DNA of 64,000 nucleotides from Sesamum alatum. Taxonomy: Eukaryota; Streptophyta; Magnoliopsida; Lamiales; Pedaliaceae. The notes below the pieces were generated by a model, which worked only from the letters and a program-made list of their open reading frames with translations, was not told where the DNA came from and did not search any database. Below, in pieces: positions 10,243 through 22,126 of this stretch. The stretch is from the NCBI GenBank assembly GCA_034509735.1, contig JACGWO010000002.1:50837115-50901114 (forward strand), written 5' to 3'. The position numbers were made by a program, and so were the translations under genes. Numbering within the stretch: the first letter of the stretch is position 1; every line of letters starts with the position of its first letter.

Positions 10243-13200
10243 ATGAGAGAGATTTGGAGACCTGAGAGTCGTCTCTTGGCGGCATTACTGGTATTCTGCC
10301 TTTATCTGCTCAACTTAAGTTTGTGCTGCTCTCTCAATGATGAAGGTATGAGCTTTATTTTTACTTAACTTTCTTGGGATATCTCTCTTTTGATTTTTTG
10401 TGTTTTTGGGTTGATGAATCAATGGAGAAAATGAAGTAAAAGCAGTTTGAGGTTTGATTTTTACTCTGTGTGTGTGTGTGTGTATTTTGAAATCTTGAAG
10501 GTGTGGCCTTGCTGAGGATTAAAGAGAAAGTTGTGGGTGATCCACATGGGGCTTTGTCAAATTGGAATGATGAAGTAGGAGTAGAGGGCCCATGTTCATG
10601 GTTTGGAGTTGAGTGTTCAGGAGGATATGTTGTAGCTTTGTAAGTATGATGCTCCTCCAAATTGCCCTCATGTTCTTGCAGATTTCAACTTAATCTTATA
10701 TAATCCTCCTGTTTCTGAAGGAATTCTTTCTGTTTTATTGGTTGTTTTGTTCATGTTTTCTTTCCCCATGATCCATGGTAATAATCTTCTTGTGTAATTG
10801 GATATGTATGATGAATTGCGTAAATTCGTAACAGTTACTTGTCAAACTTTGTAAGAGATTAGATAATGTAATGCCCAAGGTGAAATAGTTTCAGTTCTTG
10901 ATATGTTTGGAAGCATAGGTGTAGAAAGGGATGTTCATAATTTCATAAATGTCAATGTGCAGAAACCTGAAAGATCTCTGTCTGAGAGGTACTCTGGCTC
11001 CCGATGTTGGGGACCTGGTTCATGTGAAATCTATGTAAGATACTCTGAATTGATTTCTATTCGGTTACTTCTTATCTGCGTGGAGCTCGGTTTATTTCAA
11101 CTTTTCTTTGTTTGATAGCATTCTGCGCAACAATTCATTTTCCGGTGTCATCCCCCAAGAGATTGCAAAGTTAAGGAAATTGGAAGTATTAGACCTTGGA
11201 TATAATAACTTCAGTGGACAAGTTTCATGTCGGCTTGGCAACAATTTGTCGACACCACTCCTGTAAGTTTGAAAGTGAAACTTGCTTTATCCTTCGAGAA
11301 AATGCCTTTGGGTGATCTTAATATTAGGCGGGTTGTATGTATTGCAGTTTACTTGACAACAACGAGCTTCTTGACAGAAGAGGTCCTGAAATTTATGAAC
11401 TTCAAAAGCTATCTGAAGTTCAAGTGGAGGAGGACCTATTATCAAGCACCAAACGGCCGTCTTCTTGCAATGAACTAGTAATCTCCCGGTAAATCTACTC
11501 GGAGCGCCCATTCCTTAAATATAAAATTACGAGATAAGAAAATCTGTGTTTTCTTGTCAATCACTTGTAAAAACATAGTACAAAACACCAAGATATGATA
11601 ATGTCATCTGAAATGATTGCGTTCTATATTAAGCCAAGTCATGCATTATTTACCTACATGTTAATGGTGCATCGGCAAAAACTTGTTTACAGAAACATAA
11701 AGCAAATAGAAACATGCTGAGAAATAAACACTTCTTGTCTCCTGTTTTTGGTGCATACAGTTGATGTTTTAGCTTACACTCAATGCTTATCGATTTGATC
11801 TTTTCCAAGTTCATGATGTCCTTTCTTTTTACAGAAATTCGCCTCAAACAGGAGATTGGGTGACCCGGAAATTGTTACAAGAAACTCCCTTTGCACGAAG
11901 GCCGGCCTTCAGTTATTTTAACTTTTTTCCACCCCCGGAATCTGTAGTAAGAAACGAACCTCCCCCTCCAACTCTGGATCCGGAGCCTGAGCCAGATCCA
12001 GCTGAGGATCCATCTACTCCTACTCTTGCTCCAGCTCCGGTTCCATCTCCAGGGCCATTAGCTTCAAGCCCTTCACCTTCTCCTGCCAATCCTATTTCTC
12101 CATCTTCACCCCGAATCCCGGCAGCAGGGCCTCAAGCACCAACTCAACATTCACGGAGACATCATAATCGACTTCTGATAGTTTCTGCAGCCTCTGGAGG
12201 TCCCCTGTTACTTCTTGTAATAATCGGCATCTTCTTTTGGCAAAGTGGTAAGGTTGCTACCGTCAAGCCTTGGGCTACAGGATTAAGCGGACAACTGCAG
12301 AGAGCATTTGTGACTGGTAACAGTTCCTATTATGCTTTGACCAAGCATCTAATACTTAAGATAGTTCTATGTTTTTGTCAAATCCACTAATCCTCTCAAT
12401 TATTGATTCAAACCCCTTATACTTAACATAATTCTATGTTCTTTGAAATTTTAATACTGTGGCGAGCCTTGAGTACATTTCTGAATAAGGCTACAGCATA
12501 GTTTAAAATGATTTTATGCTTTCCTTTTAGCATCATTTGCCGCTATTCATTGATTATAGGGATCTACTAAACTGTTTTTTTGTGTCGCAGGAGTCCCAAA
12601 GCTCAAGAGATCCGAACTTGAGGCTGCATGTGAAGATTTTAGCAATGTGATTGGTTCTTCATCATTGTGTACTTTGTATAAGGGTACATTGTCGAGTGGA
12701 GTCGAGATAGCAGTTGCATCCATTTCAGTGGCATCTGCAAAGGACTGGTCGAGTAGTCTGGAAGCCCAGTTTCGGAAGAAGGTACCTCTTTTTATGATTA
12801 TACGGAGAATTTGTTATTTCATTGATATTGAAATCTGAGAATATTGACGCACTGTTGACAGTTTTTTTCCGTCCCTTGAAATTGATATGATGCATTTCCG
12901 GTTTCAGATCGACACACTATCAAAAGTAAATCACAAGAATTTTGTTGGCCTACTTGGATATTGTGTCGAAGAGGAGCCGTTCACGAGGATGATGGTTTTC
13001 GAATATGCTCCCAATGGAACTCTCTTTGAGCATTTGCACAGTGAGTAGTCAAAATTCTCTTGAGTTCTCATGTGACGAAGTTATCCTCTTTCTTGCTCAA
13101 ATTTTGTCGTGGCTGTATTTGGAAGGAAATCTCTAATCTAGAACATGACTATAGGGATGTAGTACAACAATTCAAACCAAGTAGTTATTATTTGTAGTAT

Positions 13201-13855
13201 GTCTGAATATCAGGAGGTGTCTATGTGATTATTTCTTGTTTTACTATCATGCTTGTGCTGACGGCTAATCTGTGCGGATTCTTCTACAGTAAGAGAAGCC
13301 GAACATTTGGATTGGGCGACGCGATTGAGGGTAGCAATGGGCATGGCATACTGCCTTGAGCACATGCACCAATTGAAGCCACCATTAGCCCACAGAAACT
13401 TCAACTCCTCAGCCGTGTATCTGACGGAAGATTATGCCGCAAAAGTATCTGACTTTGCCTTCTCCAATGAAGGCTCTTCGTCTGACAACGAGCCTAACAT
13501 GCAGAGCAACGTTTACAGCTTTGGCGTCGTGCTATTTGAGATGATAACCGGTAAGCTCCCATACTCAGCAGGCAGTGATTCATCTGACGACTGGGCATCG
13601 GATTATCTCAGTGGAGCACAACCTCTAAGAGAAATGGTCGACCCGACTTTGGAGACGTTTCAGGAAGATCAACTTCAACTACTTGACGGTGTGATAAAAT
13701 CATGTGTCAATCCAGACCCGAGACGGAGACCGACCATGGTAGAAATCTGTGCAAGGCTGAGGGAGATAACGGGGTTAGATCCCGATGGAGCAACCCCGAA
13801 AGTTTCACCTCTTTGGTGGGCAGAACTGGAGATTTTGTCGACTGAGGCGAGCTGA
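10243..13855 (+). CDS. Probable inactive LRR receptor-like kinase (MRH1/MDIS-related, At2g40270/At3g56050 type)
   Basis: Plasma-membrane receptor-like protein of 656 residues. Nine exons: 10243-10345, 10501-10639, 10963-11034, 11119-11262, 11348-11488, 11835-12316, 12591-12781, 12908-13040, 13290-13855 (1971 nt, in frame). Order: signal peptide (about 1-30); a short ectodomain with WNDE..PCSWFGVEC and three or four LRRs (LRNNSFSGVIPQEI, LDLGYNNFSGQV); a Pro-rich juxtamembrane stretch (240-300); a membrane span (about 313-335); a kinase-like domain (about 380-640). The catalytic core is degenerate: the VAIK lysine is Ser404, HRD is HRN (503-505) with the following Lys and Asn also lost, and DFG is DFA (523-525). 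It should therefore signal by scaffolding, as proposed for relatives in root-hair growth and pollen-tube guidance. The exact orthologue among several paralogues is inferred from gene neighbours. Confidence 0.9.
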
Positions 13856-14773
13856 ACGCAAAGCTTGGAACTGTAATTGCTCGACCTTGTATATTTCTTG
13901 AATGTGGTTGAAAAATTTGTCCTGCTGGTTTGTAAGTAATGCAGGAACAGGGAACTGGGAATGTGTATATAGTGAGGTGGGGGAAAGATTTGGTGAAATT
14001 TTCTGGTTGTTTTCTTTGTTTTGCTGAACACACACTTCTTCCAAATAAGTAAAAATTTGATTTTACTTTACTGCATCTTTTATCAGAATCAGATCACAGT
14101 CCAGGTTACAATTTTATTACGTAGGCATATTTACTACACATGATTGGACTTGATTGATAGCTCAATCACCACTTGATTGATAGCTCAATCACTCTTAAAT
14201 CCATGTTTACTTGCAAAAACATAAGCCATTGATTTGATTTGGAAGCCCGTTATAATGTGGGATAAATACATGATTTGAATACCACCTTTTGAAGTGGTAT
14301 TCAAATCATCCAAAAATTGATTCAAATTATTATATTATCCTACAACTATTTTGGGCATTAATTCATATCTTTCTAAAATCACAAATTAATACAATTGCTA
14401 GTAAACAAGAAATTAAATAATCCTATAACATATCATAGTAAGTAAACAAAATATTATATTATCCTACAATTATTTATTCCAAATAATATTATTTATTAAT
14501 CTATCACATCATAATCACATTCCAAATAGTAAACATGTTCGTATTGTTTTGGTTTTTACCAGTGTTAATTATGATGTATTGAACTAGATTGAAGTAATTG
14601 AAAAATAACTACAGCGTACGACTTACCTTAAATATGTAATCTGTGTAATAATAAACTTGACTCTCAATGCAAGAATGCCTAAAGAAAATGATGAATTAAA
14701 TACCGATTATCGTCATGCACGCATGGAATACAATAGTCGGATTGTTTTTCAACGCTCAACTCAGTTAAATTAT

Positions 14774-15193
14774 AGGGTAATTCCCTCTCCTGAAGTTTGG
14801 CATAATTATAAATACTCATTGTTGTTTGAAAAACTACAAATATCCACTGAGGTTTGTAGTTTTCAACCAAAGGCTTCAATTTGACCATTTTACCCTTAAT
14901 TTTTTTGTTTAATTGTTAGAAAAATCAGTCAAGTCAAATTGCATTATTAACTCATCTGTGTAAAATCCTTAAGAACCCCTCATTGCACATTATAGTACAA
15001 AAAAATTCAAAGAATTCTAAAAATTAAATAAAATGCATAAGGGGATTTTGGTAAGTTCACTCATAAAAAATGGATGAAAATGAGTTATTTTTTAGACGGT
15101 TACAAACATCAGGAGAGTATTTATAATTTTTCAAATAATAAGAAGGTATTTGTAATATGACAAACCTCAGGGAAGGTAACTGTAATTTATCCT
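14774..15193. mobile_element. Foldback element with 7-bp target duplication (family A-like)
   Basis: A 420-bp element with inverted ends: left AGGGTAATTCCCTCTCCTGA, right GGAAGGTAACTGTAATTTAT followed by CCT. The 7-bp direct repeat AAATTAT flanks it exactly at 14767-14773 and 15194-15200. End sequence, size and duplication length match the element at 7700-8110, although the interiors differ. Confidence 0.72.
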
Positions 15194-15557
15194 AAATTAT
15201 ATATCCTTTTTTCAAAAAAAAATTTGTTTATTATAAGAACTAAGTGTGTCGAGAAAATCCAATTTTAGCACCATTACAAAAAAATATTAACCTCTATCAG
15301 GTGGGACTAAAAATATAATTTACCTGTATTAGCCCGTGAACTACTCCAAGAAATCCAAAGTAATCCTTAAATAATTGAATTCAAAACAGTTTGGACATAA
15401 ACTAAAGACACAAAGCAAGAACATAACTCACCCACTACCAATGTGTGTGCCCATCACGTTAGCACTAAGTAGGAAACAACATTGTCCAAACACACCTTAG
15501 TAGTAGTTCCCACGTCGACACCTTCAAACATTCAAACCCCAACCGTCGCAAACTTTC

Positions 15558-15564
15558 TATAAAA
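15558..15564 (+). promoter_or_regulatory. Putative TATA box of the Ole e 1 gene
   Basis: TATAAAA lies 61 bp before the ATG at 15625 in a C-rich context, leaving room for a transcription start near 15590 and a short leader. It fits a classical plant core promoter; position is the only evidence. Confidence 0.5.
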
Positions 15565-15624
15565 ACCCCCTAACTCAACACTGTCTCGACCAACAACAGT
15601 CTCGAAATCCGTCCCCTCGTGAAG

Positions 15625-16161
15625 ATGGCAAACGCCCAGCTCATCACTATCATCATCCCTCTCCTCTTCCTCGCCATCCACACGACCGCCGCCAACGAAC
15701 CACCCAAGCCGGCGGAGAAAGCAGTCGACGTGGTGGTGGAGGGAGTCGTCTACTGCCAGAGCTGCAACAGCTACGGCAGCTGGTCACTAACCGGAGCGAA
15801 GCCGATCGAATCCGCCACTGTGAGCGTCATCTGCAAAGACCACAGGAACCGCGTCAGCTTCTACAAGGCATTCGCGACAGACGGAAACGGCTACTTTTAC
15901 GCGGAGCTGAAAGGGTTCAGAATGAAGCATTATTTCCTGGACCACCCGCTGCAGGCGTGTAGAGTGAAGCTGGTGGCGTCGCCGATGGAGGACTGCAATG
16001 TGCTCAGCAACGTGAATTACGGGCTTTATGGAGCTCCGTTGCGGTACGAGGAGAAGCGATTGGCGGGGAGTAACTACGAGGCGGTGGTGTATGCGGCTGG
16101 TCCGCTGGCTTTCCGGCCGGCTCATTGCGCTCCCAAGGCTGATCATGAACCTTCAGATTGA
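15625..16161 (+). CDS. Pollen Ole e 1 / extensin family cell-wall protein, MOP10-like
   Basis: A single-exon secreted protein of 178 residues. The start is ATG 15625 (AAGATGGC context); a GTG six bases earlier is not a credible plant start. Residues 1-23 form a signal peptide (hydrophobic ITIIIPLLFLAIHTTA). The mature part carries the Ole e 1-like domain: VEGVVYCQSC near 39, then GSWSLTGAKPIESATVSVIC, a DGNGYFYAELKG segment, and six cysteines at 44, 47, 70, 112, 124 and 168 that can form the family disulphides. It ends PLAFRPAHC plus a short tail. Related wall proteins act in root-hair or pollen-tube growth; Arabidopsis MOP10 (At5g05500, from memory) lies near a SAM50 gene, as here. Molecular function is unknown. 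There is no long Pro-rich extensin part. Confidence 0.88.
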   Translation: MANAQLITIIIPLLFLAIHTTAANEPPKPAEKAVDVVVEGVVYCQSCNSYGSWSLTGAKPIESATVSVICKDHRNRVSFYKAFATDGNGYFYAELKGFRMKHYFLDHPLQACRVKLVASPMEDCNVLSNVNYGLYGAPLRYEEKRLAGSNYEAVVYAAGPLAFRPAHCAPKADHEPSD

Positions 16162-17431
16162 TCATCATCATCATGATGATCAGTTTTGGGTTTTAGGGTT
16201 TGGTGTTGGAATGTTGAGTAGTACCGTATAATTATGGAATTTGGTTCTGTATAACTGCGGATGGATATTCATGTTCATATATATGCTGATAATTCCATTT
16301 TGGAGAAAAAATGGTTTTTTTTTTTTGGATATTTTGAGAGAGAAAAAGTCTATTAATTATAAATCTACTTTCAATTTTTAATTAAATGGATTAAATAGAA
16401 AAGTTGAAGATATCGAGGTTTAAAATAAAATTGTGTAAAACTTACGATAAACAAATGAATAGAATTAGTATTTAATGAACAGAATAATCATAATGTAAGA
16501 AAAATTGAGGATAATTTTGTTCAAGAATAGAATAAAGTGAGTAATAAATATGTTGAGGGGTTTTATTTTTGAGTAGAAAATTTTATTTTAGGTGATTTTA
16601 ATAATTTCTGCAAACATTTTATCGAATGAAATAGGTATAAATTCAAACAACCACATGATAAATATTTGTTATATTCGATGCATAATTGATGACTCTACAA
16701 TAACAATAACATTATAAGTATAATTCATTATTGATCATATTGTTGACTAGAGTTATGCTGAATCCAATTTGGCCTAATATATAATAACAAAAGAATACCT
16801 TAATTTGAGAAATTATGCTGAACCTCATTGAGATTTGAACTCGTAACCTATCTTTCATGTTAATAAAGTTGGACCACTTAATTGTCCCAATTTGGCATAA
16901 TGGTTGGAGCTCTCAACATCAATTTGAAAATTCAATTACGGTAATAATAACGTTCAAAAATTATATTTAAAATTATATTTGATCGTAAATATCTTTTATA
17001 TTTTGCAAAATACAGATACAACCCCAAGAGAGTGTTAGTATATCTTTTTTTTTTCTTTATAAAACTACGAATGCACCCCTCTAAGTATTAGTATAATATA
17101 TGTCAAATGGTATTTGTATAATATTTCATCATTGAATAGCGGTATTTATAATTATAATTAAAATCTCAAAAAGTATATTTATAATTTTATGAATAGTATG
17201 AGTTGTTTATGTAATTAGATCTTAGACGAGGAATATTAATATAATTACCCAATTTCTAATTATCGAAAAATAAATACGATTAATTATTTGGAACAGTAAA
17301 GAATACCTTCGGATCATTACGGCGTCGTACTGGTGGTTTTGAACAGCAACTCCTTTTCGTTCAGTCGTGTTGTGTCCCCCACACTTCCTTAGAATCAACT
17401 CCAGCCCGCTCCACCGCTGGTCCGCCGAGCC
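16162..17431. other. Spacer between the Ole e 1 gene and SAM50
   Basis: AT-rich, no gene. A GATCATCATCATCATGATGATC palindrome-like stretch just after the stop (16160-16181) could form a hairpin in the 3' UTR. Around 16838 a minus-strand GAGTTCAAATCTC motif resembles a tRNA B box and may mark an old SINE. The last 100 bp should contain the SAM50 promoter and leader. Confidence 0.55.
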
Positions 17432-20400
17432 ATGGAAGTCCAGCCTGAGTCTGACCAGAAATCTAAACAGGCAGAGAGTGCGACATCGGAGCCGGAAGAT
17501 TTCGAAGAATTCGAAGAAGACGACGACGACGATGACGATGACGATGACGATGACTTCGAACAGGACGAGGGAGAAGAGACCGAAGCCATGACTCCGGAGG
17601 CCCGAATGCGGAAGACCCGAGCTAAGATGGAGTACCTTATCACGCGGCTGTCTAAGGAGCAGGTTCCAGTCCGGGTCCATGAGGTCATCATCAAGGGCAA
17701 CACCAAGACCAAGGGCTCTTTGATCGAGTCCGAGGTAGAGGCGATCCTTAGGGACGCCACGAGCTTCCAGCAGCTTCTACGCGCCGCCAGCGTTTCCAAC
17801 GCGCGGCTGCAGCGCCTTGGTGTGTTTGATTCGGTCAGTATTACCCTTGATGCCGGTCCGTCGGAGGTGCCCGGGACCGCCAACGTTGTCATTGAGGTTT
17901 CTGAGGCGAAGAACCCGCTTGCCGGAGAAATGGGGATTTATATGAAACCCGAGGTAGTGTTGTTGAAGTAGTGTCTCTATTGAATTATGTGATTAATTCT
18001 GCATTCTAAGTTTATGTAGAATCTTAGCTATGCATTGGATTCGTTGGTAAGTCGATTGATGTTCGCAATCTTGAAATGCTATTGCGGAGTTGATGTGGTT
18101 GGACTGTGGATGAAAAACTGTGTTAGGAATGCAACAATTATGATTTTGCTGTAGCTTCAGTTCAGGGTTCAGTAAGAGGAAATGTATACTGCAAAATCAG
18201 AGTTGAATAAACAAGTATTGTATTGGGTTGTTTGGAGTACGTAGGAAAAAAGTATCGGTATAGTTGTCGAGTTGTGAATGAGGAATGAACTGGTATGTTC
18301 CTTTCAACAAATAGCAGTAATCAACTTCATCTCTATTAGGAGTCGTGGAACGATGGATTTATTTAATTTTTTGTTGCATTTTGTAGATGAGTTGATGTTT
18401 CGTCTTTGCAAAACAAGTGTGTTTCCACTTTCTGCTTTTTATGCTAGATCTTTTTTGGCTAAGAACTTTGATATTCTAAGGTGCTTTTGTAGGCTAGATC
18501 TTGGTCTCTGGAAGGGTCACTGAAATTGAAAAATTTGTTCGGTTTTGGAGATCTATGGGATGGTTCAGTGGCTTATGGCTGGGGTCAAGCATCGGAGGTT
18601 AGTACAGGAGTGTCTCTACCGAAATTCAAAGTATTGGCTACACCCATGTCAGCTAGAATGTCTCTGCTTTCCCAAGATTTGTTGAACTTCTCCTCCTATA
18701 GAGAGCAAGTGCTAGGGCTCTCACTTGGCCTACTATCAAGTGGCAACCATGATGTATCTTATAATCTCTCTTGGCGTACGTTAAAGGATCCATCACAAAT
18801 GTCTTCCGACACAGTCAGGAGGCAGCTCGGACATAATTTGTTCTCAGCTTTGAAGTATGCTTTCAAAATTGACCGGAGAGATTCACCTATGAGGCCAACT
18901 CGAGGACATGCTTTTGTTTACACTACTCAAATTGGTGGTCTTTTTCCTGATATTAGGAGCTTACGTCTTATTCGCCAGGTCTTGTGAACAGCTTTGCTCT
19001 TTCCCTTTTTTGCCCTCAATTTTCTTCATGTTCTTTGTTGTTATATTGTCAGCCGTTAAACCTGCAAATTTATTTTTTTGGCGTGAGCAACATAGCATCA
19101 TCCCCTCAGTCGTTTGAGAAGTCATCTCCTTAATCTGATATGTCAACATGGTTTCACTTTTTGTTTGAAGTCTTATAATTGTACTTCGGATTATGGTATC
19201 CTTAATAATTCATGTACTTTAGAAACATATTTTACTTGCTCCACATTTTGCTGTACGAGCGTCATACACTATGTGAAGTGGTTGTCTATCGTCAGGTGAA
19301 CTTTGTGCTATCAGTTCATTATGGTTAGTTTTTCTAGTGCTGCAAAATTATTGATAGAGTTGCTAGGCAAGTTCGTTCTGCTGCCAGAGGAACGTTACAG
19401 CTCTACTGATAATATTTCACACCCTCATGTGCAAGTTGTTGGAAAATGTCCCTTTTATCTAAATGTGACAATTTTCATTTCTGAGCAGGAGTTTGATCTT
19501 CGTTGTGCTATCCCCTTGGGATTCTATCATGCTGCATTGAATTTTGGAATTTCAGGTGGCCTTGTATTCCCGTGGGGGAGTGGATACATGAATACACCCT
19601 CATATTTGCCCGAGAGGTTCTTTATGGGTGGTAATTCTTCTCCAGTTTGCTCCTTGAGAGGCCCAACATCCGTTTTAGGTTTCAGAGCTAGGGGGCTAGG
19701 TCCTGCTGAGCCTAGAAGAAGAGATAATTCTGATAGTGGAAAACCTGATGATTCTGGAATGGATCATATAGGCGGTGACCTTGCTCTCACTGCTTTTGCA
19801 GACTTGTCATTTGATCTCCCTTTGAGGGCTTTAAGAGAAGCTGGTATCCATGGCCACGTGTTCGCTTTCACTGGTAGTCTGAATAAATTAACTGAGAATG
19901 CATACAAAGTGTTTTCTTTTGAGAAACTTAGAGATTCTTTCCGAAGCTCAGCAGGATTTGGCATCATTGTACCTACCAAGCTATTTCGCATGGAGGTGAG
20001 CTGTTTGGCTTTTATATTAATTTCTGTTGTCAGATTGTCTTCTCTCTTGCTGGCTTGCTGAAAGAAAGACTTTCATACACTGGATTTGGCTTATTCGTTG
20101 CAGGCCATCTAGTGGTGGTAAAATTCTTTATCTGCATTGAAATGTTTAGATAGAAAAGTGAGTTAAATTCATTGAGGTTATCAGATGCAGAGTACAATAT
20201 TCGTGGTCGTTCTGTTTCAAATTTCTGTTGGATGCAAGACTGTTAAATAGCTCCAAACTTTGCTAGCCACTTCAAATTTGAAACATTTTAATTATCTGTA
20301 GAGTTTAATTATTAGCCACCTTTGTAACAGTCTTGCATCTGACAACCTCGAAAACTATTTCCGATCGACTCGTAAGTATTTAAGAGTCTGTTGGCTGCAA

Positions 20401-20932
20401 GAGTGTTGAATAGTTCCAAAGTTTGATCGGAAGTAGTGTTTGGGGTTCAAATGTAGATATCATAACCGTTTATGAAAAGAATATTTCCCTGCAGCACAAT
20501 AACAAACACTGTTTTATGATGATATGACGATAGAACTACTCCTGAAGAAGTGGCTGATAAGATATTGGATCCTTTAGCTATTGGCTGTTGATAGAAAAGC
20601 GCTGTTTCTCTCTGCATTAGATACAGATGCATAGTGCTAGTTATGGAAGGGCAGGTAAAACGATGAAGAAATATAACCTTTTCTATGCACGTTTCCATTT
20701 GGAATATGAAACGGAACAATACATTAGTTTGGGAAGAATCTTTTGTTGTCCTCAAGAACAATAACTTTCTTCTCTACATTTCATGTGTATGCATTTGTTC
20801 AAGCTTTTGTTGTATTGAATGTTGCTGACAACTTGACATGATTACCAGGTGAACTACTGCCACATTCTGAAACAAAATGAGCATGACCAAGGGAAGACCG
20901 GTGTACAGTTTAGCTTCTCTTCCCCGCTATAA
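17432..20932 (+). CDS. SAM50: SAM50/OMP85: sorting and assembly machinery beta-barrel protein of the mitochondrial outer membrane
   Basis: Core of the SAM/TOB complex, which inserts beta-barrel proteins (VDAC, TOM40) into the mitochondrial outer membrane. Four exons: 17432-17953, 18493-18978, 19489-19995, 20849-20932; all junctions are phase 0, total 532 residues, close to the plant family length. Residues 25-50 are extremely acidic with twelve Asp in a row (30-41). A single POTRA domain follows (about 75-165; VRVHEVIIKGNTKTK, LQRLGVFDSVSITLD). The rest is the 16-strand Omp85 barrel (SLKLKNLFGFGDLWDGSVAYG, MRPTRGHAF, the conserved GFRARGLGP, and GVQFSFSSPL at the C-terminus). The last exon codes for only 27 residues but contains the terminal strand needed for barrel closure. 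A readthrough frame over intron 2 and exon 3 is not a separate gene. Confidence 0.95.
20174..20349. repeat. Imperfect inverted repeat in SAM50 intron 3
   Basis: GAGGTTATCAGATGCAGAGT near 20174 is inversely repeated by GTCTTGCATCTGACAACCTC near 20330. A related segment (TGGATGCAAGACTGTTAAAT, TGGCTGCAAGAGTGTTGAAT) occurs at about 20230 and 20392. This looks like a decayed foldback insertion within the 853-bp intron. Confidence 0.5.
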
Positions 20933-22107
20933 CTCCTGTGGTAACGTTTGCTATCTTCTTGATATGTGGTGGCGTTTTCTGACCTCTAGATTTTATTTGA
21001 GATGGAACTTGAGAAACTTTCATTTCCCTGCTTTACCTTCTGTTTAGACAGCTCCCAGAATTGTAATTTTAACATCTGAACAGGGTGCAATTACTTTTAC
21101 ACAGAAAAAGATTCAATACCTCATATAACATGATGGTTTCATCTCAAATGGCAATCTTTCTGGAGGATTAGTTATTCTTTTCTGCATTCACATTGTAAAC
21201 ATGCTAAATCATGCTCTTTCCCATGTTTTCCCCACAGACAAGCAGGACGAACAGAGATGTTTTTTCTCCTCTGAACCCAAGGTTCTTCTGCATTCCTGAG
21301 TTTCTATCGAACTTTTGTTGGGTGAAGACTCTGACGAGCTTGTGACTTGTCCGATAGCTTGGAAAATGCAACTTTCTTGCAGAATAAGCTGTTTGGAACA
21401 TTGTAATCACCTTTCTAGGCAATCAAAAGCTTTTTGTTGCTTCTTATGTCTCTTCTTGTAGTTTCGACATCTCTCAGGCCTTTTATCGAACAAGTTGTAC
21501 ACAGGTCTTAATGTTAAGAACCTTAAATGAAAGTGAACAACTAATATGACTCTGCACATGAATCATGAAGTTACAGAAACAGTCATCATGGTGATGCCTC
21601 ATAGAGAGTAGTGTGTGATATCCTCTGGGTGGACTTGAACATGGAAGAACCAGTGCAGGACATCGGCATGTTTGGTTTTATCTTTTTGCACAACTTGAAA
21701 ATGGCAATAAGCAATTGAGGGATGTTTCAATCAATGAAATTGAGGCCTTAACCATTGGTTTTTGTAGACCCCATCAATGTGTGTGATGTATTTCTGATCG
21801 CGAGGTTGTGCAGGCTAGCTTGGTGACAGTGTGTGATGTGTTTACGATCGCGAGGTCGTACGGACTGGAGGAGGTCGTGTAGGCAAGCTTGGTGGGTGTC
21901 ACTGAGTGAGGAAAGTAAGCTGGAAATCTGCTTGTGGCGGGAGAGTCAGACTTGACTTGGCGTATGCACACAGACGATCAAATTAGTGGATAAAAGTCGT
22001 AAGGTCGATATATCAGAACTAAACGATAATAAATGTAGTAATAAAAGATACCTGAAGTACTATAAATGCAAGGTTTTTCATTTCCACCAATGTACGACCG
22101 CTAGCTG

Positions 22108-22126
22108 CGGGACACCACGTGTCCCG
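22108..22126. promoter_or_regulatory. G-box-centred palindrome
   Basis: CGGGACACCACGTGTCCCG is an 8+3+8 perfect palindrome that contains the G-box core CACGTG. GGGCC/GGCCC motifs lie at about 22157-22225 (TGGGCC, AAAGGCCCAT, AGCCCAT). Together these look like a promoter fragment, yet no coding exon follows, so it could be a relic of a lost gene or an uncharacterised non-coding RNA promoter. Confidence 0.4.

Larger units (their letters stand above)
13856..15624. other. Spacer between the pseudokinase and the Ole e 1 gene
   Basis: Contains the kinase 3' UTR, a 21-bp direct duplication CTTGATTGATAGCTCAATCAC at about 14149-14193 (two copies), and a 15-bp-arm palindrome near 14272-14310 (GATTTGAATACCAC and its complement). 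The stretch 14195-14545 has inverted TAAACATG-type ends and may be a degenerate MITE. A clearer foldback element follows at 14774-15193. No gene is seen. Confidence 0.6.

Noticed and set aside
11650..11834. Minus-strand 65-codon frame in an intron of the pseudokinase gene
   Set aside because: Lies in the intron between exons 5 and 6; no domain and no supporting context.
19303..20061. A 252-codon frame over SAM50 intron 2 and exon 3
   Set aside because: The second half is simply SAM50 exon 3 in frame; the first half is intron read-through without similarity to the family.
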